Origin: Adiantum capillus-veneris
Taxonomy: Eukaryota; Streptophyta; Polypodiopsida; Polypodiales; Pteridaceae
Assembly: GCA_014529385.2 (NCBI GenBank)
Contig: CM043964.1
Span: 107,345,587 to 107,409,586 of the forward strand
DNA: 64,000 nucleotides
Direction of reading: 5' to 3'
Of this stretch, positions 19,863-31,800 are shown in pieces. The notes under the pieces were generated by a model. The model did no database searches and was not told the DNA's origin. It worked only from the letters and a program-made list of their open reading frames with translations. Each line of letters opens with the position of its first letter. Position 1 is the first letter of the stretch. The position numbers and the translations under genes are program-made.

Positions 19863-22486
19863 TTATGTATACAAAGGTACAAGTTGCACTATGGAACGAT
19901 AATGATAGCGCCATATAACATGCTTGTTGCACACTAATTTGTTGTGTGTCGAGAATAGCTTGCTTGCCTTGCATAGTCGCTCGCTTGTTGTTGCATTGTT
20001 GGCTACACAAATATCAAATTGAGATCTTATTGCGTCAATCAATGTGTTGTCCATCTTTGTCATGTATGATCTGCAATAACTTGTTGCACCATGTGCGTTC
20101 AAGACGAATTGAATATTAGTGTTTGCATCCAATTATGTTGCAATCATGGGATTAAAATTGTTTGCGTAAATGTCCTTTACATGTCGTTTCAAGAAGAGAG
20201 TTGTGGTGGAGAGTGTGTTTCTTATTATCAAAGCATATTCTTTGAAAGTCAACTGCAAGCTTCGTAGCCATTCTTCAAAAGACATATCATTTTCAATACC
20301 AATTGTATCGAGACTGTTTGTAACACATCTAAAAGTTTTCTTGTTTCTACTTTGATTTTTTGGTGCTCCTTGTCAGTCGGTCTCAAAATGACTGTGAGAA
20401 ACCTTGGAGAACCAAACCGACAAGATTTTGTTTTCTTAAGGCAAGTTTTTCAATGGCGATGTCTCTATATTTTGTGAAGGTCTCATAGAAGTTTGGAGCT
20501 GTCTGTACTTATGTACTTGTCCACAAATGCAATAATAGTTTTACCTGTATCATGATCAAGTAAAGGAGCTCCGTCTTCTACCCAATACCATGATTGTGTT
20601 GACTACAATGGCTTTGGAACTCTGTGACGAAGAAAAAAATATTTCAACATAATGTGGTATTGTTAAGGAGCACTCTTTTCATGGATGTGAAGTGGTTAAG
20701 GTAGAAGCGAGTTGTTGTTATTGGGTATGCTCGGATCAAACATTTGCATAAGGATATATCGTTTTCATTGGTATCTTGTTTAATTGGGACTATTTGTTGC
20801 AATGCATTAACAAGATTTTACCATTGTTCTGAGCTAAAGAGAACATAATAAAGAACATTGGCAGCCCTAATTGTCGAATCATGCTAATAACAATTTTTGT
20901 TAATTTTTCTTTATAGTTAGGAGAGGTACGGAGCGCTTCAAAATCTTTGTAGCCAAGTCGTGATGAGACTAGTTTTTTTTATGTTTGTGTCTTAACAAAC
21001 TTCTCCAACACACAATGTTGTTCCCTCAAGTTTTGCTTTGCGGAGCCATATCCAAATGGAGGACAGTATTTTCTATGTCATGATTTTTACTGACTTAAAA
21101 AATAAATTTTCAATATTGAGAGTGAAGCGTCTATCTTTGTGCATTAGCTCCCACTTTTCTATTGTTTGGTAATGTTTAGGTATGTATTGATGGGATTTCC
21201 TAGGCTCTCCAAAGAAGATTGTATGGAAACTAAGCTCCTCACAAAACTCATCAACAAATGAACCAAGTGGAATGTTGCACTCTAATGGCGCGATACGTAA
21301 AATTTTATTGTTGTAATCGATAACTTGCTCAACGGTAGTTACGTGTAACATAACATCATTGTGAATACTTTCCTCATGCTTGATCACATCTGCTCTTATG
21401 TTTAGGGTAATCGATTCCTTGATCTCATCTGTGATTATGTCTAGGGGAATTGATGATTTTGAGATTTCTTGTAAGTATGCAAGTCATTTATCATTTATAA
21501 TTATGTTCTCCTTTTTATATAGAGAGATGTCGAGAAGAGCATAAGTGGCCTTTAGTGTAACGGTCTAACTACTCCAGATAAGTAGCAATGTGTATACTTG
21601 AGCTTCCGTTTAATGCCTACCAAGACTGAAGCCTCATCCTGGATAAAGTGAGGAAGAACCTGTTGTCCTTTTTCAATGTCTACGAGAATGTTAACTACAC
21701 TCCCACGAAAACCATATTGGCTATCGTAAGTCAGTTCCCAAATCTTTACAAATGGTATGCGAATAGAAACTAGGTGTGCTTCCATATTGTTTAGTTGCAT
21801 GATTGGCACTAGAGGCTTGTTGAAGCCTAATCTATGCAAGCTCTCGAATGGCATCTTGAATTTGTTTGTTTTGCGCTTGCATGCACGGCAGTAGATGAAG
21901 AGGAATCCCTTTATCGCTTTCTATCTGCATTGTCTAAGTGGACTCGAGGATCGCATTGTGTAACTTGCGCATGAAAAAATAGTTCACTGCATTTTGCACA
22001 TGGATATGTAGGTGTGTCATTCAGTCTCTTCACAAATTTGTTTGCAACTTTGGATCTGTGATGTAGGTCAATAGAATCGTGTTACTTCAATGAGACAATT
22101 TTTGTGGACTTTGTATTTCTTAGACGTTTTAATTTTTTTGTGATTGTAGAGTGTGTATGGACACAAAGTGGTTGCTTTTCAAGGAGTAGATCTGCGATTT
22201 GAGTAGCTGGTTTATTCATGTTTTCTTTGCACAATTGTGATAACACATCACATTCTTGGATTGTCCAATGGACATACTTACGAGACGATTGCAAACTCAT
22301 GAAAGGATAATATATTAAGCCCATGGTCGATGCATCTATAATTAGAAGGCCTTTTTGGAACCGTTGAAGCGATGTCCCAACTACTTGTTGTTTTCTTTCT
22401 CCAGTTGTAGCATTGTGAAGGATGATGACAAGCGCATTTCCAAATTTGTGAGCAAAAATATTAATGACCTCCACTGTGAGACTCAT
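19863..22486 (-). pseudogene. Helitron Rep-like protein, helicase part missing
   Basis: Read leftwards from 22,486. First a region with a SANT/Myb-like helix-turn-helix (WTIQECDVLSQLCKE ... KKLKRLR, ~22,265-22,120), then a Cys pair (YPCAKCSELFF, ~22,000), then a segment typical of Helitron N-terminal domains (LVSIRIPFVKIWELTYDSQYGFRG, 21,770-21,700), then CEELSFHTIFFGEPR and the DRR...FFK block (21,240-21,080), DHDTGKTIIAFVDKYI (~20,550-20,500), FEEWLRSL, and finally NIQFVLNAHGATSYC (~20,115-20,070). Helitron Rep proteins nick and join DNA for rolling-circle movement. I could not confirm the HUH and catalytic Tyr residues through the frame breaks. The Pif1-type helicase that normally follows is absent; gypsy D abuts instead. 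Confidence 0.75.
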
Positions 22487-22949
22487 TGATGTGTTGTAAG
22501 TTTCTTATAAAGCATTAAATTGTGTAGTGCTTTCACTTGTTGAGTCCAATTGTTACGCAAAGAATAATGAAGCAAAAGATTATGCGTGAGATTACGTGAC
22601 AAAATTTGTTAAATAGTTCTTAAAGCTTACCTTCACCCATATGGATACTAAGGCCTTTAGCATGCCAAAAAGAAAAGGTGATTGGTCTCTTAGGCTAGTG
22701 CTCATTTATAATGGAACGATGGCCTATGTCCTTTTTGGACTACATACGTAGTCCTTAGTGAAGGGTTGGATTTTGGGTGCATCTCTGGACCATTAGATAA
22801 AGCTTGCGGATTAATGCCACATGGCAAGCTAATGATAATAAACTTTTTTTTGGCCTTCAGAAAGCCATAGGAGAGTGGGTGAAGAATTGGTGCACTTTCT
22901 GGACCGTTGATCAAGAATCACGGATTGGGGACACATGTCAGATGAGCTT
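22487..22949. other. Non-coding; diverged duplicated segment
   Basis: No gene. Two related stretches near 22,765-22,830 and 22,870-22,945 share GGTGCA..TCTGGACC(A/G)TT(A/G)AT and a later ACATGGCA/ACATGTCA word, suggesting an old duplication at about 110-120 bp spacing. It may be the tail of the Helitron or another repeat. Confidence 0.35.
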
Positions 22950-23240
22950 GTTTTATAATGTATGGGTCTTTCCATCATTGTAACTTGGTCCCTTCTTTTA
23001 ATGCTCAATTGACTTCCTTGTTTTATAAAGGTTATATATTCTTTTTATAATGTAAATGGATCTTTACATCATTGTAATTTGGTCCCTTTAGTTGATGTTC
23101 ACTCGACTTTTTTTCTTTTTTAAATCTTTGTTTAGTTTATAAGTTTTCTAAAGGTTATATTTTTCTTTTATAATGTAAGTGTCTCTTTTCATCATTGTAA
23201 TTTGGTCCCTTTATTTAATACTCATTTGACTTTAAAAAAT
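22950..23240 (+). repeat. Degenerate tandem repeat, AT-rich, three copies
   Basis: A unit with the words TTTTATAATGTA, CATCATTGTAA, TTGGTCCCTT and GACTT recurs at about 22,952, 23,044 and 23,167 (spacing about 92 and 123 bp). Copies differ by substitutions and by variable T-rich linkers. Non-coding. Confidence 0.7.
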
Positions 23241-23517
23241 ATCTTTGTTTAGTTTATAAATGGGTCTCTTTATTTAAGGATCTAATGACTTTCTTGTCAA
23301 CTTTTTGATTTAAAACATACTTTTTTCCTTGTAAATTTTATTTTCATTTACAGACAATTTCTAACTAAAAATATATAAATTATCCTTAACTAATTTTCTT
23401 TTTCACCACATTAAGATTTTTTTTTCAACTTTTGGTTTTGATATGCAAATGTCACCTTATTGAGGATTTCCAATCAATGAGCAAAGAAAACCGAGCGAAG
23501 CCCATTTTCGAGCAAAT
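23241..23517. other. AT-rich non-coding stretch
   Basis: T-rich sequence without an open frame of note. The stretch 23,395-23,465 (AAGATTTTTTTTTCAAC...TTTTGATATGCAAATGTCACC) recurs, diverged, at about 26,190-26,245. Confidence 0.5.
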
Positions 23518-23627
23518 ATGAGCAATACCCTTTACAAATTGATGCGAGAGCAAGATATATTAAAGAAAATAATAATGCCATTCAAATTCATGCGAGAGCA
23601 AGGTATATTGAAGAAAATAATTGTGTC

Positions 23628-23995
23628 ATGCTTGATTCAACGAGCATCTCAACACAAAAGGGTCATACATCTGAAATTGCCGACGCTAATGGTGTGCAAC
23701 CATCATCAAGGTCCTCCTTGGGAACTTGGATGTTGCAAAACTTACGGTGGACGTTCAACCCACCCATGCCCTACCTCTTTCAGGCAAGCTTTGAGATGTA
23801 TGAGCCATATGTCCTCCCTAATACTAAAGCTCTTCTAAGGCTGTTTGAAACTTAAGTTTTTGATGACTCTGGTCATGAACCTGAGACACCTCCTCCTCCA
23901 ATTCCTGCTATTGCTACTTCTGTAAATAATCCATACCAAGAGTCCCACGTACAAGGTCCATATCTTTGGACATTGAAGTGCTTCCATGTTGTGCA
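23628..23995 (+). other. Unassigned open frame, Pro-rich tail
   Basis: A 75-codon frame to TAA at 23,853 continues in phase after the stop as FDDSGHEPETPPPPIPAIATS for another 45 codons. I recognise no domain. The Pro run and continuing phase hint at a decayed coding exon, from a transposon or a host gene. Preceded by two near-repeats of ATGCGAGAGCAAG at 23,540 and 23,591. Confidence 0.25.
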
Positions 23996-24060
23996 TGTAT
24001 TCTAGTTCTTTCACAATATTTAACTAAATTTCAATGCAATCATACATCAGTTGTGTTTTC

Positions 24061-24330
24061 TTACTCAAGCTTCATCACATAGTCATGAAGAGAGCATTCA
24101 AAGGTATTTCCTTCTAGATCAGGCAGAAGAATGTTGAGGCACAATTGACGATGAACAAGGCTATGTAGATGCGTTAGCACTTTGAACAAGTGCAAACTTA
24201 TTTCAAGAAAAGTCTGAGTAGCTCCAAAGAGCTTGTCAGTCAAGTTGCTACCAACCTCTCGATCATAGATAAAGAGAAAGGCGCGCTTCTGATTGACTAA
24301 ATTACAAAAGGTGATCTCGATCAATGACAA
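24061..24330 (-). other. Unassigned open frame with weak kinase-like resemblance
   Basis: An 89-codon frame. LFKVLTHLHSLVHRQLCLNILL around 24,190-24,110 is laid out like a protein-kinase helix E plus catalytic loop, but the catalytic HRD Asp would be Gln (HRQ) and no other kinase motif is visible around it. If real, it is a fragment of a pseudokinase; chance similarity is as likely. Confidence 0.2.
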
Positions 24331-24736
24331 GGAGGCAAAGTCTCGCCTTGGTATAGCTCACTGCACAAAGTATGTACTAACAATTTTTTAAAATGAAAAT
24401 ATATGAAGAATTCAGGGAAATATGTTTTCTATTTCTCTCGCTTAGCAAGAAAAACGCGCCTCTGCATCAGCGAGCAAGTACCTGGAGATGGAGGGTCTGC
24501 TTGCCTTATGCTTGAGACAGAGAGAGACATAGAGAGGTATACAGCCATTGTCCCTGCTGCCCCCACACGTGCCTCCTCATGGCGCAAGGCAGCCCCTCCC
24601 CTTGCCATCCTCCTGCCCGCCTCCTCTCAAAGAGGGACGACTTCGGCTGCAGCATGCTGTACATGATGATGTAGAGAAATTAGTTTGCGATGACAGACGC
24701 AGGTGGCGGGGACGCACGATGCTATGTTGCCTTGTG

Positions 24737-24786
24737 AAACCCGTTGAAACCAGTCCGCGCCGGCGCGGACTGGTTCCAACAGGTTT
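24737..24786. repeat. 50-bp palindrome, 25-bp arms, no spacer
   Basis: Arms 24,737-24,761 and 24,762-24,786 are reverse complements apart from two mismatches; the centre is CCGCGCC/GGCGCGG. A related but weaker palindromic block, with AACCAATCCGCGACG and GGGAACCGGTTT, lies near 25,322-25,354. The function is unknown; transposon-terminal hairpins look like this. Confidence 0.85.
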
Positions 24787-24874
24787 AACATGATATGCAA
24801 AACAAAATCGCCTACGAGCTAGCGCTTGAGACAAAATTTCCCTAGTGCTGCATACTCCCTCCATAGCGGTTGCA

Positions 24875-24876
<2 letters not shown>

Positions 24877-24920
<44 letters not shown>

Positions 24921-24930
24921 CCCCCCCCCC
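24877..24930 (+). repeat. (CT)n microsatellite with C-run
   Basis: About 20 CT units then 14 C. Preceded by CCATAGCGGTTGCAG, a word repeated diverged (GCCATAGCGATTATAG) just before the next CT tract at 25,070. Confidence 0.95.
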
Positions 24931-24939
24931 TCCGTTTCC

Positions 24940-24990
24940 CTCTTGAATAACAGGTCTTGAGTTCAATCCTCGTCGGCTAGATCTTTAAGA
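24940..24990 (+). other. tRNA-like B-box segment (possible SINE fragment)
   Basis: GTCTTGAGTTCAATCCTCG resembles a tRNA T-arm or polymerase III B box, as found in plant SINE heads. No A box is found upstream because the CT tract begins there. Weak. Confidence 0.25.
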
Positions 24991-25067
24991 TCTCTTGGGA
25001 TAGTTTCCTACGACGTTAAATAAACTCTCTTTTTATTCTTGTTCTTCTCTGTTGCCATAGCGATTAT

Positions 25068-25069
<2 letters not shown>

Positions 25070-25101
<32 letters not shown>
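25070..25101 (+). repeat. (CT)n microsatellite
   Basis: About 16 CT units. Confidence 0.93.
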
Positions 25102-25104
<3 letters not shown>

Positions 25105-25489
25105 CAATGAAAGGACTAATACGCATAACAATACAGTGGCCACCATCTCACTTGTGTTACTGAGAGCGGTCACACGATGGCCCCTGCTTCATATAAAGAT
25201 AGGAAAGCATCAATATTGCGAAAGGACAATATCCTGGGGGATACAAAGAAGGTTTTAATTAGTGCGTTTTTTAAATAGAACTAGCTCCACCAAGCGCGTA
25301 TGGATTTGGTGAAACTAGTCCAAACCAATCCGCGACGACGGGAACCGGTTTCAAGATGGGGGGGACGTTGTTACTGGCTGCAGCGAGCGGTGTTGCGATG
25401 GGGCCGACAGACGTAAATTGGATCACATTTATATTAAAAAAAAGTCCCCCCGACGTGTTGGAGAAGCTGGACAGCTGCGAAAACTATGG

Positions 25490-25490
<1 letters not shown>
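25102..25490. other. Non-coding spacer
   Basis: No gene. Contains the weak palindromic block near 25,322-25,354. Confidence 0.5.

Positions 25491-25529
<39 letters not shown>
25491..25529 (+). repeat. (CT)n microsatellite
   Basis: About 19 CT units. Confidence 0.93.
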
Positions 25530-25532
<3 letters not shown>

Positions 25533-26604
25533 CTTAGCAAGAGTGTACCACCAATAACATAATCTATACCAAGTTCCTAGTGGATAGGGTAAAACACCCG
25601 ATAGTGTGTTGCCTAAGAGAGGCGATCGATCTCGACTACTTTGTTGCATTGTTTTGAGCTTGGGAGGGTGCGTTCAAAAGTTGAGTGCAAGGGCTATTAG
25701 AGATAGAAGCACCATCGCAAACGATGGTGAGGTACACACGATGCATGACACCAAGCAAAATTTTGTGTCTAACAAAAATCAATGGAGGGGCATAATTACA
25801 GCCACTATGCCAACGAGGCTTGAGCCCATGATCGTACAACCAAATTTTGTTGATCATGTGTGCTAACGAGTCCACCATATGGTGTCTCAACTTTGGAACC
25901 TAACGACACTATCTTAGGGGGGCGACGGGTCCCTCAACATGGACCATATTTTTTATTGGGTGTTTTTTTCCTAAGAGTCTTACAATAACGTATGTTTTCT
26001 ACCATGTTTCCTTCTCTCCCTCCCATCTCTCTTTCTCTCATTGTGTGTGTGTGTGCACGCGCACGCGCACACGTGTGTTGTTCTTCGCTCGGAATAGTCC
26101 CTCGCTCGAAAATAGTCACTCGCCTTATGGTAAAACTCACCTTATTACTTTAGTGCATTATTATTATTAGGGATTAGCTTTATAATTTTTTCACAACTAA
26201 GATTTTTTTCTCAACTTTTTGTTTTGATATGTAAATGTCACCTTGTTACTTTAATGCATGTATTATTATTAGGGATTAGGTTTATACATTTTCAATATTC
26301 ATTTTTATCCTGAAGATATTATGGATTTCTTTCATTTAATAGCATCCATCATTGATATATTTATATAAGAATTAGATCAATTCCTAGACTCTCACTAATA
26401 TTTTATATGCTTTATATTTTCATGAGGTCAATTAATATAACACTCATACATAAGGGCATAAAGAAAAGCGAAGATTTTTGGTGCAATTCCTTTACCATTG
26501 AATTGAATTGTTGGATGTTCTCCATGTGACATTTGAACATTTTTGGATTTTAATGTGTGCATATGGGAGTGCCCCCCATTGTCTCACTTCATTGGAGTCG
26601 AGGT

Positions 26605-26605
<1 letters not shown>
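25530..26605. other. Non-coding spacer with local duplication
   Basis: No credible gene. A GT/GC alternating purine-pyrimidine stretch (GTGTGTGCACGCGCACGCGC) lies at about 26,045-26,075. A ~110-bp unit is duplicated, diverged, at about 26,128-26,175 and 26,236-26,285 (shared TTATTATTATTAGGGATTAG). Confidence 0.5.

Positions 26606-26644
<39 letters not shown>
26606..26644 (+). repeat. (CT)n microsatellite
   Basis: About 19 CT units. Confidence 0.93.
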
Positions 26645-26647
<3 letters not shown>

Positions 26648-27091
26648 GGCCACTGTAAATCTTTACCTTGTTTAAATTATTTTTTTAAGGCCCTTGTGAG
26701 AGGGTGTTGTCATTTGTGTACCTCTCTGTTTAAAGAGGAACATTGAGTATTGTGTCAAACATTATTTTTTATGCCTTTCAAATATATTGTAATCTAAATA
26801 GATCATTGTTACACTTTTATTTCAAAATAAATAAATATATATATTTATAGCAAATCGCACACATCTCATGCGAGGCTATACAAATGTCCTTATGAGTGCA
26901 CAGGGTTGCTTAGCCGCACTCAAACATAATATTTTATTATGATACCACATGTTTTAAAATATTAGTGTCACTTTTTGTTTTCTCTCAAAAAGAAAGAAGC
27001 CTCTTATTATGAAATTTTTCTCAATAGCCTTATGTAAGCAATAATGAATTTTCACCTTGTTTCTAGAAGTCACTATATACAAGCAATAGGC

Positions 27092-27092
<1 letters not shown>

Positions 27093-27132
<40 letters not shown>
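27093..27132 (+). repeat. (CT)n microsatellite
   Basis: About 20 CT units. Confidence 0.93.
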
Positions 27133-27137
<5 letters not shown>

Positions 27138-27470
27138 GACAGTCTTGAGTCTTTTACTTCTACCCATTTTTGACTCTTTGTAGTTTTGCCCCACTAGCTG
27201 TGTTTTTGTGAATTCTAGCACTCATTGAACTCTATAATATCATCTATATAAACTATTTTAAGGTGGTGGTCACGTGTCCTCAACACTATATGGCATGTGC
27301 ATGTTTAAATGGGATCAAGGGTGGAGGTGAAAATGGTGAGGTGCGTGCATTGTGGACCGTGCGATTGGGCGGACCGAATTTATAAGATCGTGCGGCCCAA
27401 ATTTACAAATCGACCCGCATTTACATCTGTGGCATTGAAATGTTACATACTTTAGTGAACACATACAGAC

Positions 27471-27525
27471 GTGGTGGTTAGAGCACATGCATCACATGGG
27501 GGAGGTCATGGATTCGAGGCTCAAG
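27471..27525 (+). other. tRNA-like segment, possible SINE head
   Basis: GTGGTGGTTAGAGCACATGC resembles an A box and, about 25 bp later, GGATTCGAGGCTC resembles a B box. The spacing is that of a tRNA gene, but no cloverleaf closes, so this is more likely a tRNA-derived SINE head than a tRNA. The word CCCAAATTTAC occurs three times around it (27,397, 27,533 and 27,585). Confidence 0.35.
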
Positions 27526-28283
27526 GTGCAAGCCCAAATTTACCTACTGGGCCGAAGTTACTTTTCGCCCCGATTATATGCAATGGCCCAAATTTACAAT
27601 AATGCATATGACAGACCGAATGACCCCCATCATCGATCCAATTTGAAAATGCCAGTGCCAAATAGTGCGGAGGCTCACGTGTGCACCATATCTAGCCCGC
27701 CCGCGATCATATTTGAAGGGTGGAAGCGCCGTACACCATGCTGCCATGGTCTGCCCCCATCGCTGCATTTTGGCTTGGGTTCACACTTTTTAGGTTATGG
27801 GCGCCCTAAGGGTGCCCTAAGGCCCACCCTAAGGGACCCCTCCCACATCAGAGGAGGCAACCAATAAAGCAAGCGGGACAAAGCAACCACATAGCGACTA
27901 GCGAGATCACTCCGCACTCATAGCTTGACGAAGGCCAAGGCAAAGACATGCAAGGTGCAACACCTTGGCAAGCAAAGTGCAGAAAATGAGGCAGTGACAA
28001 ACCCCACGTTTTTCAAGGACTTTGTCAAGGCAAGTCCAAGTGTTGCAAGGAAAGCCAAGTGTCATGCAGAGTAAATTTTCGGGGGTTGAAATTGATCAAT
28101 TATTGCAAATTGGGATCAAACGAAGATCTCTAACTATGAGCAACCATGGGCTGGTATAGGGCAAGCAAGGCATATTTATGCCGATTCTTAACAAGGATCA
28201 ACGAGATCATGGGAGCAAGGCTCGATGGATTGTTGCTCAATGGAAAATTTCCTTCTAATCAGGTCATATGGGCTACAAAATAC
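27526..28283. other. Non-coding DNA at copia 1 insertion site
   Basis: GC-richer than its surroundings to 27,840, with palindromic CCCTAAGGG words at 27,803-27,835. From 27,870 CAAGGCAA-type words are common, and they resume after copia 1. The last five bases (28,279-28,283, AATAC) are the target duplication. Confidence 0.5.
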
Positions 28284-28510
28284 TGTTACCATATACATGT
28301 GGTAGTGATGTGTGTGAACACACTAGGACCGCCGGGGCATTTTTTCCCTCTTTAGGAGGTTTTTTCCCCCGTGCATTGTATATACGCCCATCACTCTAGG
28401 GCTATCTATCTTTCCATTGCACACTAAGGAATACACTCTCTATTGTGTGCCTTGAGCTTCCTTCGTCTTCTCCAAGCTGTGTGTGTTTCTCTGCAACCCT
28501 AATTCCAACA
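28284..28510 (+). repeat. 5' LTR of copia 1
   Basis: Starts TGTTACC, ends CCAACA. Short T-runs and a TATA-like GTATATAC at about 28,378 are the likely core promoter. Confidence 0.95.
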
Positions 28511-28512
28511 AT

Positions 28513-28525
28513 TGGTATCAGAGCA
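28513..28525 (+). other. Primer-binding site of copia 1
   Basis: TGGTATCAGAGCA, complementary to the 3' end of plant initiator-Met tRNA, two bases after the LTR. Confidence 0.92.
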
Positions 28526-28872
28526 GGTCACGTCCTCCCGGGCTTAGTCGCCAGCTGCTCCAGCACACGCCTGCTCACTTTCTCCGATTTCAGTGAGCTT
28601 TGGCAAGCGTTCGCAGGTCGACAAATATTTTGGGTGAGCTCGAAGAGCTCGGTCTGCTCAGAATTTTGATTTGGGCTCATTTCGGCCTCCGTTTCCACTA
28701 CGGGCAGTACTGCACAGGCTATTTCGTCATTTTGTGCAGATTTTTTGTCAGTGCCGTTTTCTGCATAACAGGTGCCTTATAGTCTTCTACGGTTTGTGCT
28801 ATATAGCACAAGTTGTTCCCGCTCCATTTCTCCTATTTTCGGGCAGTTTTCACATCAGGTGCAGCATTTACC

Positions 28873-31800
28873 ATGGCTGACAACAACAACACAGATGTGT
28901 TCAAGATGTTTGCTGCTGAGGACAGGTTGGATGGGGACAACTACCCTATGTGGGCTTATATGATGCAACATGTTCTTGTGTCAAAAGGTGTCTGGAACAT
29001 TGTGCAGGGCATTGATGTACGTCCTGGTTCTGAAGATGTAGGCGATGTTGAGGATGTTGCAGGTCTTGCTGCAAGGATTGCAGCTGTTAGAGTTGTTTTG
29101 CCTACAGCAGAACAAGCTCGTTGGGATGTTAAGGATGCGCAGGCTCATGCATTGATTGCGTTGTCTGTGAAGCGCACCATTATTCCTCACATCCGTTCAG
29201 CAAAATCTGCAAAACAGGCTTGGGATATTCTAGCAGGTCTTTATGCAAGCCGCAATGAGGCTAAAATTGCTTTGCTGCGTAAAGAGCTAGAGTCGAAGAT
29301 TATGCATGAGGAAGATGATATGGACACTTTCCTTGCTAGTGTCAAGGATATCAATGAGCAACTCATTTCTGCAGGTGAAGTCATTTCTGACAGTTCCCTT
29401 GTGCAGACTGTTCTTGATGCCTTACCAGATTCCTACCAGACTTTTGCTAGTACTTGGAGACTGATGACCCAAGGAAATCCTGAAGTTGTCAAGTTTGATG
29501 CATTATGCACATTGCTGTTGCAAGAGTCACTTTCTAGAAAAAACAGGACTAGGCAGCGTGCAGTTGAACAGGCTTTTATTGCTTCTCAAAGAAAGGGTGG
29601 TAACAGTAATGCAGCCACTTCTTATGGTTCTGCTGCGAGTGGCAAAAATTCTGTTCCTAATGCTTCTGCTGGCAGCACTTCGTCTGGCAATTCTGGTGAT
29701 AAGGGCAAAAAGAAGATGCGTTGCCATTATTGTAAAGCCAATGATCACTTGATCAAGTCGTGTCCTAAGTTGAAGGCCAAAGAGGCTAAGAAGAAAGAGG
29801 GTGGTTCCACTGCAAATGCTGGTTCCACTACAAATGCAGCCATTGTTGAGTCTTCTGTGAAAGGAGATTGTGATGCTGATGTTGATGCAGAATGGGCTTT
29901 TAGCGCAGAGTGCACTTACAATCCTGCTGTCCATGATGCATGCTTGTCAGTTGCTGCAGATTCACATGTGTGGTATTTCGACAGTGGTGCTACAAAGCAC
30001 ATTACCTCACATCGTGAATTGTTTACCTCTCTCGAGTCTGTCCCTCATGGGAATTCAGTCACTTGTGCCAACAACGCCTCTTATCCAGTTCAGGGAGTTG
30101 GAAAGATTGTGCTCACTGCTGCTAATGGCAGCTCCTTCACACTTGTTGATGCACTTTATGTACCTGGGATCAAGAAGAATCTCTTGTCTGTATCCGCACT
30201 TGCTAGACTTGGACTTGTAGTCAAATTTGTGGATGACAGATGTACAGTTCATGATCTCAGTTTTGGTGATGAAATTGTTGCATCTGGGCTTTTGTGCCGT
30301 GGGCTGTATAAGCTCACTTTGTATGACAAGTGTGGACAAAATTTTGCAAATGCTGTTGCAGATTCAAGGGCTATTTCAGATGCAAAACTTTGGCATGCAC
30401 GTTTTGGTCATCTGAATTTTGCCAGTTTGCTGCGTTTGCAGAAATCTGATATGGTTGCTTCTTTGCCGCCTCTTGAAGCACCTATCAAACATGTTTGTGA
30501 AGGCTGTATTCTGGGTAAAATGCAGCGTTCTAAGTTTCCAAAGGATGGTTCAGTTAGGGCTACATGCAGGTTGCAGCTTGTGCATAGTGACGTTTGTGGG
30601 CCCATGCAAACTCCGTCCTTGGGCAATTACCTGTACTTCGTGACTTTCATTGATGATTACTCCAGGCATGCGTGGGTATTTCCGCTTAAAGCGAAGTCCG
30701 AAGTTTTTATGTGCTTCAAACAATTTTTGGCTATGGCTGAAAATGTCTCAAAATGTACTATGGGCACCCTCCGTTCCGATCGAGGGGGGGAGTATATGTC
30801 TCATGAATTTAATGCATTTCTGGCTAGTCGTGGGATAAAACACCAATGTACAGTGCCTTATACACCTCAGCAAAATGGTGTTGCTGAGAGGAAAAACAGG
30901 TCACTAACGGAAATGGCACGATGTATGGTCAAAAGTCAAGCTTTGCCGCATTCTTTTTGGCTTGAGGCCATCATGTGTGCCACTTATGTACTTAACAGGT
31001 GTCCTACGAAAGCTTTGCAGTCTATTACTCCATATGAAGCATGGCATGATAGAAAACCTTCTATTGAGCACATGCGTGTTTTTGGCTGTTTGGCATATGC
31101 TTTGGTGCCACAAGTGCAGCGCAGAAAATTGGATGATAAGGCTGTCAAATGTATTTTTGTTGGTTATAGTGCTGAAAGCAAAGGTTACAGGTTGTATCAT
31201 CCGCAAACAAAACGTATTTTGGTTTCACGGGATGTAGTGTTTGTGGAAGATTCTGTTCAACCCTTGCTGTCATGTACTAGAGACAGTAATGTAAGCTCAC
31301 AGGACATTTATGACACTTTGTTGCCTCTTTTCAGTGGTGGAAATACAAATGTAAGTTCCAATGAGGCAAATGTACAGCCTATGGGGGTTTCTGAAAATGT
31401 TTTAGAACAGCCTATTACTGATGCAGATGTACATGATGTACTTGATGAGGAAAGGGCTGAAAATGAGCAGGCTAGAGGTATGCCAAAATGGCTGGTGCAC
31501 ACTTTGCGTGACAGTAAATTGGATGCACCTTTATCTAGTCGTACTCGTTCAGGCTCTCGCCATGCATCTTATGCATCAGATTGTTATGCTTTGGCTGTGT
31601 CTAGTTTACATGATGTTGAGGAGCCTCTGTCTTTTGATGAAGCACAGAATTCAGAAAATTGGATTGCTGCCATGAAATCAGAATATGATGCACTTATAGA
31701 GAATGACACATGGACTTTATGTGATTTGCCTCCTGGCAAAAAGGCCATTGGTACGAAGTGGGTTTACAAGTTGAAACGCAAGCCGGATGGTGAGATTGAT

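Noticed and set aside
22082-22486. Independent host Myb-type transcription factor
   Set aside because: Only one weak HTH, directly followed by Helitron sequence in the same direction; more likely part of the element.
27471-27525. Functional tRNA gene
   Set aside because: Acceptor and anticodon stems do not pair; only the internal promoter-like boxes are present.
27803-27835. CCCTAAGGG words taken as interstitial telomere repeat
   Set aside because: They are palindromic and lack the A-run of the plant telomere unit; only four irregular copies.
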